Below, piece after piece: positions 1 through 8,300 of a stretch of 64,000 bases of DNA. Under the pieces are notes generated by a model. The model was not told the origin of the DNA and searched no databases. It saw only the letters and a program-made list of their open reading frames with translations. The stretch's first letter is position 1; each line of letters begins with the position of its first letter. Origin of the DNA: Desulfobacteraceae bacterium (GTDB taxonomy: Bacteria > Desulfobacterota > Desulfobacteria > Desulfobacterales > Desulfosalsimonadaceae). The translations under genes were made by a program, and so were the position numbers. The DNA lies in contig JAABSH010000013.1 in the NCBI GenBank assembly GCA_011390465.1, positions 1 to 64,000 of the forward strand, in the 5' to 3' direction.

Positions 1-99
1 ATGTAGGGGAGGGGTTTACCCCCTCCCGTGAAAAAGGCGACCCATGCCGGGAGGGGATAAACCCCTCCCCTACGCATATGGCCTAAGTTAATGACATTG
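1..99. repeat. MITE-like 125-bp element, copy 1 (cut by window edge)
   Basis: The right part of a palindromic element is seen. It contains a long G-rich/C-rich hairpin (arms starting GTAGGGGAGGGG and ending CCCCTCCCCTAC) and the right terminal inverted repeat CCTAAGTTAATGACATTG ending at 99. Full copies lie at 31214-31338 and, inverted, at 47697-47821. The left end falls before base 1. There is no coding capacity. Confidence 0.85.
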
Positions 100-141
100 A
101 ACCGCAACCGGAATCAGGATTGGTGCTATTGATTATTGGTG

Positions 142-738
142 CTATTCCGCAATATACCCCTGCTCCACCGCCTCATCCAGAAGTCCTGAAATATATTCCC
201 ACAAAATTGCCGAGCCTTCTTCCATGGGCCGGTTTTTGTCAATGACCTGAGAAATTGTGATCCCATGGGTTTGCCAGGCTTTTCCCTTCGTGATTACATT
301 GTGAAGCATTGGCTGAAGCCGATCCAGGGCATAGGCAAATTTCGCGGTACGGGTGTTACGGGCCTCAAATTCCTCCCACAAGGCCCGGAACGCTGCTTCC
401 TGATCCGCGGGCAGCAGGGCAAAAATCCGGTCGGCTGCCGCGATTTCCCGGTCTCTTTTGCTTTCGGTATTTTCCTGGTCATACAAAAACGTATCGCCTG
501 CGTCAATTTCCACGATATCGTGAATCAGCACCATTTTGATGACCCGGAACATATCAATATCCGGGTTATTGGCATGCTCCGCCAGCACCATGGCCATCAT
601 TGCCAGGTGCCAGGAATGTTCAACGGAATTTTCCCGGCGGGAGCCGTCAGTGAGCCAGGACTGACGCACAATCTGCTTTAATTTATCTATTTCAACGATA
701 AACCGGATCTGCTGGTTGAGACGGTTGCGGTTTGACAT
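142..738 (-). CDS. HD-domain metal-dependent phosphohydrolase (YfbR/HDDC2-like)
   Basis: A 198-residue protein made almost entirely of one HD domain. The metal-binding residues are visible as H41 in ENSVEHSWH, the H73-D74 pair in LIHDIVEIDAGD, and acidic residues just after it. Family members of this size (HD_3, YfbR/HDDC2 type) are cytoplasmic nucleotide 5'-monophosphatases or related phosphohydrolases; the substrate cannot be read from the sequence. The gene is alone, with repeats on both sides, and ends just inside a short direct repeat (ATTGGTGCTATT twice at about 124-148). The start at 738 is preceded on its strand by AGGACACCCCCC, an acceptable ribosome-binding site. Confidence 0.85.
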   Translation of the reverse strand: MSNRNRLNQQIRFIVEIDKLKQIVRQSWLTDGSRRENSVEHSWHLAMMAMVLAEHANNPDIDMFRVIKMVLIHDIVEIDAGDTFLYDQENTESKRDREIAAADRIFALLPADQEAAFRALWEEFEARNTRTAKFAYALDRLQPMLHNVITKGKAWQTHGITISQVIDKNRPMEEGSAILWEYISGLLDEAVEQGYIAE

Positions 739-885
739 GGGGGGTGTCCTTTACCTGATAATCAGATTTTCAAAACTCATTTTTTTTGCGGATTTGTCTG
801 AATCTGAGTTTTTACGGTTACCTTATTCAGGGTAAATTTGTTCTACCCTCAAAGCCCATAACCATAGGTCTTTTGTCATATTACA

Positions 886-958
886 GGACGGCACGGTGGC
901 CGTCCCTACAACGCACGGAGGCCTTGACCGGTTCGTAGGGCAGGCCACCGCGCCTGCC
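886..958. repeat. GGCACGGTGGCC-type intergenic palindrome, copy 1
   Basis: An imperfect inverted repeat: the left arm GGCACGGTGGCCGTCCCTAC pairs with a right arm GTAGGGCAGGCCACCGCGCC. A second copy at 16742-16810 shares both arms and the internal CGACCGGTTCG/TGACCGGTTCG segment. Confidence 0.75.
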
Positions 959-1089
959 TCAAAAAAAGACAGAACAAATTTACCGTGTTACCTTATTTCC
1001 TGTGCTTTTAAAATCATAAAAAATATGGTATCTGTTTTTTATCATAAATCCCGGCAGGCCATTTGTGTGATTGGGTTATCCCCTTTGGT

Positions 1090-1194
1090 CAAGCTGCCGT
1101 GTTTTTATCGGGATCGAAATCGAAATCGGGATCGAAATCGGGATCGGATTCGATAGCGATCCCGATCCCGATAGCGATTGCCATGACTGAACTT
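1090..1194. repeat. ATCGGG/ATCGAA hexamer repeat block, copy 1
   Basis: Runs of the hexamers GGGATC and GAAATC, then an inverted run (CGATCCCGATCCCGATAG), so the block can fold on itself. It is bounded by the shared flanks CAAGCTG..GTGTTTTTATCGGG on the left and CTGAACTT on the right, both also present at 16588-16680. A shorter piece is at 36656-36694. Confidence 0.8.
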
Positions 1195-1200
1195 GATCGA

Positions 1201-1268
1201 ACCAAATAAACAAATCAACCAAATAAACAAATCAACCGGACAAACAAGTTAACCGGATAAACAAATTG
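1201..1268. repeat. 17-bp tandem repeat, four units
   Basis: Four head-to-tail units: ACCAAATAAACAAATCA occurs twice exactly (1201-1217, 1218-1234), followed by two diverged units (1235-1251, 1252-1268) beginning ACCGGA. It directly follows the hexamer block and lies about 75 bp upstream of the DUF3783 gene. Confidence 0.85.
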
Positions 1269-1342
1269 TATTCTTTGCGTGAATGGAAAAACAGTCAACA
1301 TCTGATGCTGTCGTTAACCTGAAAAACATCACAAGGAGTCCC

Positions 1343-1768
1343 ATGAACCAGTCTTTAAAAAAAGTCGGCGCATCCCATCAAAAAATGTTCGGCCCCAGAG
1401 GCATTCTGGTATGCGGATTTTCCGCTGAGGACCGAGCTGCCATTTTAAAAATGTTTGCGGATAAAAAATTTAAAAAAATTTCCGTTGTGTTTACCGGTGA
1501 AAAAGACGGCGAAACCTTGGTGAAAAACATGCTGAGCCGGGAACACCAGACCGGCATGGCAGAATCCTGCAACCTGATGCCGGCCATTGTCATGAGCGGA
1601 CTCACGGAAAAGGAACTTCATTATACCATGGCCACTTTTAAAAAAACCGGCCTGCCCCGGCCCCTGTGGGCCACCCTGACCCCCACCTCCCAGAACTGGA
1701 CCGTGGCCGCCCTGGTGGACGAACTGAACGGCGAACGCCTGCATTTTGAGCAGCAACCATCCGGTTAA
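1343..1768 (+). CDS. DUF3783 domain protein
   Basis: A 141-residue cytoplasmic protein. The C-terminal half (MSGLTEKELHYTMATFKKTG through TLTPTSQNWTVAALVDEL, about residues 83-135) matches my memory of the DUF3783 family, whose function is not known. The start at 1343 is chosen because AAGGAG lies 6-10 bases upstream; the frame could be read 20 codons further up, but that stretch lacks a ribosome-binding site and reaches into repeat DNA. No signal peptide or membrane segment. It stands alone between repeats and yedF, which is on the other strand. Confidence 0.75.
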   Translation: MNQSLKKVGASHQKMFGPRGILVCGFSAEDRAAILKMFADKKFKKISVVFTGEKDGETLVKNMLSREHQTGMAESCNLMPAIVMSGLTEKELHYTMATFKKTGLPRPLWATLTPTSQNWTVAALVDELNGERLHFEQQPSG

Positions 1769-1814
1769 ATATTCATGAAAGCGCAACAAGGAATTTGCAC
1801 TTTTTACGAAGCCG

Positions 1815-2465
1815 TCAAATATTAATGACTTTGTCCGCCAACTGCATGGCAGTCACAATATCCAGCATATTGGTGGTTTCTCCCACCTGTTTTTCGTCCA
1901 AAAGATCAAAATGCATCAGGCAGGTGCCGCAGACCAGAATATGAACCCCGTTGTGAGCCAGTTTTTTGACGTCCTCCAGCACCCCGGACCCTTGGGTGGT
2001 CAGTTTGACCCCGCTGTTGACAAACACGAGGCGCCAGAGTTCCGGGCCCATTTCCCCAAGGGTTTTCACAAAACTCGCCATGAGTTTTTCCCCCAGCGCA
2101 TCATCTCCGTGACCCATGCAGTCCGTGGCAATCATGACCATAATTTTTTGGGTTTCAGGGTTCGGGTGCGGCATCATTGAACCCTCAGAAACCGGTGATG
2201 CTGCACCCCCCTGCTTATCCCCCACATCTTCCGGCGCATCCCCCTCCCGGGTGCCGGTGACCCGGATGTCAACTCCGTCTGCCGCAACCGCAACCTGGTA
2301 GGCGCGGGATGCCAAAAACCGCGATACATTCTGGCTGGCCGCCGCATTGTCCACCAGCACCTGAATCACGGCCGGGTGTTCTGATTCCACGGCCTCTTTG
2401 GCCGCCAGTACCGGGGCGGGACAGGAAAGGTTGCGGGCATCGATTTGTTTAACTGGCTGTTTCAT
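1815..2465 (-). CDS. yedF: YedF, selenium-metabolism-type TusA/DsrE fusion
   Basis: 216 residues. The N-terminal 75 residues form a TusA/SirA-like domain with the signature CPAP (C15, the sulfur- or selenium-carrying cysteine of the family). The C-terminal 115 residues form a DsrE-like domain (MVMIATDCMGHGDDALGEKL, then HILVCGTCLMHFDLL, with paired cysteines). Family knowledge: YedF proteins of this two-domain type occur with selD/selA in selenium users; the exact reaction is unproven. The gene is divergent from a LysR gene of the type linked to selenium metabolism, and the two share a 178-bp promoter region. The ribosome-binding site GGAAAAAATT precedes the start. Confidence 0.9.
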   Translation of the reverse strand: MKQPVKQIDARNLSCPAPVLAAKEAVESEHPAVIQVLVDNAAASQNVSRFLASRAYQVAVAADGVDIRVTGTREGDAPEDVGDKQGGAASPVSEGSMMPHPNPETQKIMVMIATDCMGHGDDALGEKLMASFVKTLGEMGPELWRLVFVNSGVKLTTQGSGVLEDVKKLAHNGVHILVCGTCLMHFDLLDEKQVGETTNMLDIVTAMQLADKVINI

Positions 2466-2643
2466 AATTTTTTCCTTTTTTGTTGCAGGCAGATTTTGCG
2501 GCGCCTGGGAGAACCCTTATGATTGCATTAACGTTAAAAAAAATATATATTTTTCACCAATATGACAAATTGTAATTTTCTATCAAAAAATTTATTTCCA
2601 TAGATAAAATCTATCCACCTGTTAGCGGTTCAGAGGAAACGTC
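2466..2643. promoter_or_regulatory. Divergent yedF/LysR promoter region
   Basis: Strongly A+T-rich 178 bp between two divergent genes. It contains the palindrome ATAGAT-AAA-ATCTAT at 2600-2614, which also fits the T-N11-A LysR box (T2601, A2613). LysR regulators usually bind such a box and act on both divergent genes, so autoregulation and control of yedF are inferred. Confidence 0.55.
2600..2614. promoter_or_regulatory. Putative LysR operator (T-N11-A palindrome)
   Basis: Perfect 6-bp arms ATAGAT and ATCTAT with an AAA spacer, 30 bp upstream of the LysR start codon. Seen directly; the binding role is inferred from the family rule. Confidence 0.5.
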
Positions 2644-3546
2644 ATGGATTTATGGCATTTAAAAGTATTTCAAAAAGTCATCGAAGAAAAGGGATTTTCA
2701 AAGGCGTCCCGTATTGTCAATCTGACCCAGCCCACCATCAGCAACCACATCAAGGAACTGGAAAATTATTATGGCTGCCGCCTGGTGGACCGGCTGGGCA
2801 AACAAACCCTTGCCACGCAGGCCGGGCTGCTGTTGTATGAATATGCCGGAAAAATTCTTGCGCTTTTTGAGGAAACCGATACCGCCATGGCTGAATTTCT
2901 GGGAAACGTCAAAGGCCGGCTGTCTGTGGGCGGCAGCACCATTCCGGGCAATTACCTGCTGCCCCGGAAAATCGGCCAGTTCATTCAAAGATACCCGGAT
3001 GCAAAAATTTCCATTGTAATCGGCGATACCGATCAAATGATTCACAATATACTGGATTACCGCCTGGATCTTGCCATTGTGGGCGCCCAAAGCGATCACA
3101 GCCAGATTCTGCAGGAAAAACTGACACAAGATGAAATGGCCCTGATTGTTCCGAAAAATCACCAGTGGGCGGACAAATCCCGGATCACTGTTGACATGCT
3201 GAGCCGGGTGCCGTTTATTATCCGGGAGCCGGGTTCCGGCACCCTGACATCCATTGAAAAAAGTTTCGCCAAAACCGGCAGGGATTTATCGGCATTCAAG
3301 ATCAGCGCCCAGCTGGGAAGCACGGCCGCGGTCATTGAAGGCATTAAAAACAATGTGGGGGTTTCCATATTATCCACCCTGGCCGTGGAGGCAGAGCTGG
3401 CCGCCGGCAGCCTCAAGGCCCTGGCAGTAAAGGGTGTAAATCTGAAACGGAATTTTTATCTGACCCGGCACAAAGGCCGGGACCTGTCTCCCCTTTGCCG
3501 GGCATTTACAGAATTTCTACAGGAACAATTCAACGGAAAAGCGTAA
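2644..3546 (+). CDS. LysR-family regulator, selenium-metabolism type
   Basis: 300 residues, the normal LysR length. The N-terminal winged helix is residues 1-60 (LKVFQKVIEEKGFSKASRIV, TQPTISNHIKELE). The rest is a type-2 periplasmic-binding-fold effector domain (VGGSTIPGNYLLPRKIGQF, LDLAIVG, PFIIREPGSGT). The sequence style and its position divergent from yedF match the LysR group that accompanies selenium-metabolism genes; the effector is unknown. A good ribosome-binding site (GAGGAAAC) precedes the ATG. The trmJ-like gene follows 9 bp downstream on the same strand and may be co-transcribed. Confidence 0.85.
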   Translation: MDLWHLKVFQKVIEEKGFSKASRIVNLTQPTISNHIKELENYYGCRLVDRLGKQTLATQAGLLLYEYAGKILALFEETDTAMAEFLGNVKGRLSVGGSTIPGNYLLPRKIGQFIQRYPDAKISIVIGDTDQMIHNILDYRLDLAIVGAQSDHSQILQEKLTQDEMALIVPKNHQWADKSRITVDMLSRVPFIIREPGSGTLTSIEKSFAKTGRDLSAFKISAQLGSTAAVIEGIKNNVGVSILSTLAVEAELAAGSLKALAVKGVNLKRNFYLTRHKGRDLSPLCRAFTEFLQEQFNGKA

Positions 3547-3555
3547 AAAATCATA

Positions 3556-4332
3556 ATGCAAGAGAAAAACAACCTGAATAATATTCATATTGTGCTGAAC
3601 CGGCCCCGGTTTCCGGAAAACATCGGCTCCGTGGTCCGGGCCATGCGGAACATGGGGCTCTCCCGGCTGCGGGTGGTGGCGCCTGAAAATTATGACACGG
3701 AAAAAATCCTGCGGCTGGCGACTCATGACTCCGCTGAAATGGTGGCACGGATAGAACAATACGCGGATCTGGCCGCGGCAGTGGGGTCCATGAATTATGT
3801 GGTGGGCACCACGGCCCGGCTGGGAGGGGAACGCCAGGCCGTGCGCAAGCCCGGGGATCTGGCCCGGCAGCTTGTTACCATTTCACAGGACAATCAGGTG
3901 GCCGTGGTGTTCGGGCCTGAAGACCGGGGGCTGGTCAATGAAGAAATCCGGCTTTGCCATGTGCTGGTCAACATCCCCACCGCGGACTTTTCATCCATCA
4001 ACCTGGCCCAGGCAGTGATGATCATCTGCTATGAAATTTTTAAGGCCGTCAAAGCGCCGGGGGCGGAATTTGCCCCGCGCCTGGCGTCCCGGCAGGAACT
4101 GGACGGAATGTATGATCAGGTCAAAGACATGCTGGTGCGCATTGATTATATTTTGCCGGACAACCCGGATTACTGGATGAACAAACTCCGGGTGTTTTTT
4201 TCCCGTATGCCGCTGAGAGCCCGGGAGGTCAGCATTATCCGGGGCATCTGCCGGCAGATGAACTGGTATGGGAAAAAATGCTATGAAGACGGTCGAAACG
4301 GGAAGCTGCCGGATCCGGCCCTGAAGGTTTGA
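3556..4332 (+). CDS. trmJ: TrmJ-like SPOUT RNA 2'-O-methyltransferase
   Basis: 258 residues. SPOUT/TrmH-family motifs are clear: motif 1 NRPRFPENIGSVVRAM (15-30) with the catalytic-type Asn and Arg, motif 2 VVFGPEDRGL (116-125), motif 3 NIPTADFSSINLAQAV (138-153) forming the knot that binds S-adenosylmethionine. The C-terminal helical tail (about 170-250) fits TrmJ (tRNA Cm32/Um32) rather than the shorter TrmL. TrmH-like rRNA methylation cannot be excluded. There is no strong ribosome-binding site, and the start follows the LysR stop by 9 bp, so translation may be coupled. Confidence 0.85.
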   Translation: MQEKNNLNNIHIVLNRPRFPENIGSVVRAMRNMGLSRLRVVAPENYDTEKILRLATHDSAEMVARIEQYADLAAAVGSMNYVVGTTARLGGERQAVRKPGDLARQLVTISQDNQVAVVFGPEDRGLVNEEIRLCHVLVNIPTADFSSINLAQAVMIICYEIFKAVKAPGAEFAPRLASRQELDGMYDQVKDMLVRIDYILPDNPDYWMNKLRVFFSRMPLRAREVSIIRGICRQMNWYGKKCYEDGRNGKLPDPALKV

Positions 4333-4348
4333 ATCTGATGTTGATACC

Positions 4349-4381
4349 GCTTCAGCCGTGTTTTACAAAACAGGCTGAAGC
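4349..4381. terminator. Hairpin between trmJ and HU (possible shared terminator)
   Basis: Stem GCTTCAGCC / GGCTGAAGC, 9 perfect base pairs with a 15-nt loop, between two convergent genes. There is no strong T-run directly after the stem on either strand, so terminator function is only likely. Confidence 0.4.
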
Positions 4382-4428
4382 GGCAGATGCTTTTGTTCTT
4401 CCAATGTTATTCCATGCTTATCCCACGG

Positions 4429-4704
4429 TTATTCCACTGCGTCGCTTAACTTTTTACCCGGTTTAAATTTGACCGCGTTCTGGGCCGGGATGTCGATTTC
4501 AGCGCCGGTGGCCGGATTTCTGCCCTTGCGCGCCTTGCGGTGGACTTTTGAGAAAGTGCCGAATCCGGTTAACTGAATTTTTCCGTCTTCTGTGCTCAGG
4601 GCCTCCTGAATCCCGTCGATAAGGGAATTTAACGCAATGCCAGCTTTTTCCTTGGTAATTTTTGCTTCCTGGGCCATGTAGTCAATCAACTCTGCTTTGG
4701 TCAT
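4429..4704 (-). CDS. hup: HU-family DNA-binding protein
   Basis: 91 residues, the standard HU length. The start MTKAELIDYMAQEA is preceded by AGGAGAC; a longer frame reaching 4797 has no ribosome-binding site and a non-HU sequence. The beta-arm signature GRNPATGAEIDIPA (about 60-73) is intact and the C-terminus VKFKPGKKLSDAVE is typical. HU bends DNA and organises the nucleoid. The gene stands alone, convergent with trmJ. Confidence 0.95.
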   Translation of the reverse strand: MTKAELIDYMAQEAKITKEKAGIALNSLIDGIQEALSTEDGKIQLTGFGTFSKVHRKARKGRNPATGAEIDIPAQNAVKFKPGKKLSDAVE

Positions 4705-4797
4705 CTTTGTCTCCTTTTTTTGATTGTAAAAAAAAACGGGGTTTTTAGTTACCACTGAAATGTACACAAAATAAAGCAATGCGCCGGTGCCGGCCAT

Positions 4798-5303
4798 CCC
4801 TGAATTTTTTTTATTGAACCGACTTTACCAGAAAAATATGAAAAGACAAACCCAAAAAATATCCGCCTTGCTTTTCAATGTGTCAAAAAACCTGACATCC
4901 CGGCCGCCTGTTTTTCCCGTAATTGTCCCCCTGTTGCTATTTTAATTCTAACTGCTTGAAATATATTTTAATTATATAGCATAAGGCATTGTAAACTTTT
5001 CTAAAAACTGGCATTTTAGTTGCATTAGCTATCATCTGACATGCAAAATTACCTTAAAAATTTCAGCAAAGCAAATGACCCCTTTACAAAGTCCTTAAAA
5101 TTAAATTGTGGAAAATTTCTATATCTGATAATCATTAAATATACGCCGCCGACCAGCCGCATGTACGTGCTTGCACTCAACCACTGTTGCGCCGATACAC
5201 TGTCACAGCAACACGTTATAACAGTCCATGACCCCGACGTTTTCTTAGAAAAAACCTTCTGTAAATGGCTTAGCTGCTGAAATTTAATAGGTACATCAGA
5301 CAA
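4798..5303. other. 500-bp non-coding region upstream of the glycogen operon
   Basis: Contains the HU promoter side (near 4800), an A+T-rich tract around 4950-5000, and a sigma-54-type site at 5008-5024. A 79-codon frame at 5041-5280 has no ribosome-binding site, odd composition and no recognisable domain, so I treat this stretch as a long 5' untranslated leader. Confidence 0.6.
5008..5024 (+). promoter_or_regulatory. Putative sigma-54 (-24/-12) promoter of the glycogen operon
   Basis: CTGGCATTTTAGTTGCA keeps the GG-N10-GC spacing and matches the YTGGCACGN4TTGCW consensus at all conserved positions except the CG after TGGCA. Transcription would start near 5036 and give a leader of about 270 nt before the debranching-enzyme start. 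Confidence 0.45.
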
Positions 5304-8300
5304 ATGACAGATTTTCGACCTGAACAAACACCGCCGCCCCGCACCCGATGGGTAAAATTTCGCGGGGATACCATTACCTTTGTGCTTTATCCGGACCCCT
5401 ATGCAAACCCGCCCCGCAAAGGAAAGGCCTGGCTCCGGACCACCCTGGGACATGCCAGAACCTGCCGGGAGGAACTCCGGGAGACAGTGCTTTCTGAAGT
5501 CCCTCCCCTTGGCCGGGCCTGGTACGATATTCCCATGACCCAGGTGAGCCCTGAAAAATTTGAAATCACCGTGGGCCTTTGTGAAGTGGGCCACTTTGAG
5601 GCCAAATGTTATTTCCTGCCGGAAAATGCGTCCATCCCGGTCTGGCCGGAAGGCGGCAACACCATCATTAATGTGGAACCCGCGGACCTGTGCTGCGCCA
5701 ATATCATTTACAACGCCTTTGTCCGGCAGTTCGGCCCCAACAAATCCGGCACCTTTCACCATGAAAACGCTGACCAGGCGCCCATCCGGGAACTGGACCA
5801 GCAGGGATACACCGTCATTCCCCCTTCCGGCACTTTCCGGGACCTGATTCAGGAACTGGATTTTATTTTCACCACCCTGGGATGCCGGATTCTTCATCTT
5901 TTGCCCATCAATCCGACGCCCACCACCTACGGCCGGATGGGCCGGTTCGGCAGCCCCTATGCGGCCCTTGATTTCACCGGCATTGACCCGGCCCTGGCCG
6001 TGTTTGACCCAAAAGCCACCCCTTTGGAACAGTTTATTGAGCTGGTGGATGCGGTGCACGCCCGGCACGGAAAAATCATCATTGACCTGGCGCCGAACCA
6101 TACCGGCTGGGCCGCCGAACTCCACGAAACCCACCCGGAGTGGCTGGTCCGGGATGAAGAAGGGGAAATCCAGGCCCCCGGTGCCTGGGGGGTAACCTGG
6201 GCGGATCTGACACGGCTGGATTATACCAACAAAGCCCTCTGGAAATACATGGCCCATGTGTTTCTGCTGTGGTGCGCCCGGGGGGTGGACGGATTCCGGT
6301 GCGACGCCGGATACATGATTCCCCTCCCTGCCTGGCATTTTATTGTGGCAACAATTCGCGAACAGTTTCCGGACACAATTTTTTTCCTGGAAGGACTGGG
6401 CGGCAAACTTTCCGTTACCCGGGAAATTTTAAGTTCATCCAATTTTAACTGGGCCTACTCGGAACTGTTTCAAAACTATCATATTCATGAAATCGAAACC
6501 TATCTGTCCCTTTCAGACAATATCTCAGCTGAAGACGGTCTGATGATTCATTTTGCCGAAACCCACGACAACAATCGCCTGGCCGCTGCGTCCCGGGAAT
6601 ACGCCGCCATGCGCACAGCCCTGTGCGCCCTGGTGTCCCACTGCGGCGGATTCGGGTTTGCCAATGGCGTGGAGTGGTTTGCCACGGAAAAAGTCAATGT
6701 ACACGATGCCTGCTCCCTCAACTGGGGAGCGGATGTCAACCAGGTGGAGGCCATTCAGCGCATTTCCCTGCTGCTCAAATACCACCCGGCATTTTTCGAC
6801 CAGACCACCATCAAAACCGTTCGTCAGGGAGATGGCAATTATCTTGCCATGCTGCGGCATCACCCGCCCACGGGCAAACGCCTGCTGGTGCTGGTGAATC
6901 TGGACACCCATCATCCCATAACCGCCAGGTGGGACCGGGCCGGGTTTCCCCTGGAAGATACGTCCGCCATTGACCTGCTTTCCGGCCGGTCCGTGGCCGT
7001 CGACCCGGAAGACGATCTGGGCGCCTGTTTTCTGGGGCCCGCGGAAGTGCTCTGCCTATCTCCGGACCCGGACGATCTGGACAGGGTTTTTACGGGCCGG
7101 GATCACATCCTTTTGCCGCACCGGATACAGGAACAGCGGTTCCGGGCCCTGGTGGTGGAATTGGTGCATTTTTTTACCGGCACAATTGTCCTTGATGCCC
7201 ATAACGGATCGGATATGGACGCATTGAACATGGATGATGCGGTAAGCCGGCTCATTCTTGATCCTTCGCGGTTCTGCCGCAGCCTGTTTCCGGATGCAAA
7301 AGCGCCCCGGGTGGTGACATGGCAGTGGCCGGCTGACAGCCGGCGGGAAGTCATGATTCCGCCGGGCCATGTACTGATGGTGCAGGCGCCCGGTGCTTTT
7401 CGCGCCAGAATCGTCACGCCCGGCCGGGCCCGGGAAACGGATCCGGAAATCACCCTGGCTGCGCAGGAAAGTCTTGCGGACGCAAGCGGAAGCCATTTTG
7501 CCCTGTTTCCGGTGCGATTCAACAAAAAAACCCATGTCACCGCGCACCTGAAAATTTCCGTTTTCAGAGACAACGGGGCGGACCATGTTACCGCGCCCCT
7601 GCTCTATCTGGCCCTGCCGCGGCATGCGGCCTGCAAAACCGGTTTTTACAGAAAAGACCTTCTCGCCCAGCCATTGCGCTATCTGGGCACCAACCAGCGG
7701 GGCGCCATGATGCGGGTCAGCGCCCAATGGGGGGAGCTGGAAAGCCGGTACGACGGATTTCTGGCCGCCAACCTGAATCCGGATTTTCCGGACAACCGCT
7801 GGATGATGCTGATCCGGTGCCGTGCCTGGATCGTGTTTCAGGGATTTTCCCAGGAAATCGCCGCAAACTGTCTGACCCGGTTCCTGACGGATCCGGATAC
7901 CGGGTGTCAGTGGGAATTTACCATTCCCACGGGCCAGGGCCAGCACATTGTACTGCACATTTTTGCCCACATGCTTGCCGACCGCAACCAGATCGCGCTG
8001 AGTTTCACCCGGGAGCCGGCCGAGGGCAAACCCGGTATTTTGAGCGACCGGCAGCCGGTTCGGCTGATCATCCGGCCGGATGTGGACGACCGGGATTTTC
8101 ATTCCCTGACCAAGGCCTATGCCGGTCCGGAGCACCATTTTCCCGCCGCGGTCACGGCCATGTCCGAAGGCGTGGTGTTTGCGCCGCATTCGGACCGCAA
8201 ACTTATCATCACCGCATCAAAAGGCACCTTTGTCCGGGAACCGGAGTGGCAGTATATGGTCTATCTGCGGTCTGACGGGGAACGGGGCATGGACCCGCAC

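Larger units (their letters stand above)
739..1342. other. 600-bp intergenic region filled with repeats
   Basis: No supported gene. It holds an A+T-rich stretch just upstream of the HD gene (probably its promoter), a GGCACGGTGGCC-type palindrome (886-958), a hexamer repeat block (1090-1194) and four 17-bp tandem repeats (1201-1268). An open frame at 896-1156 runs across repeats only and ends in Arg/Asn/Asp repeats encoded by the hexamers, so it is not a gene. Confidence 0.7.

Noticed and set aside
896-1156. Open frame of 86 codons
   Set aside because: It crosses two repeat families and ends in residues encoded by the hexamer repeat; no ribosome-binding site.
1090-1268. Possible CRISPR array
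   Set aside because: Units are 6 and 17 bp with no unique spacers; they are simple tandem repeats.
5041-5280. Open frame of 79 codons upstream of the debranching enzyme
   Set aside because: No ribosome-binding site, no recognisable domain, and it would start within a few bases of the predicted sigma-54 transcript start.
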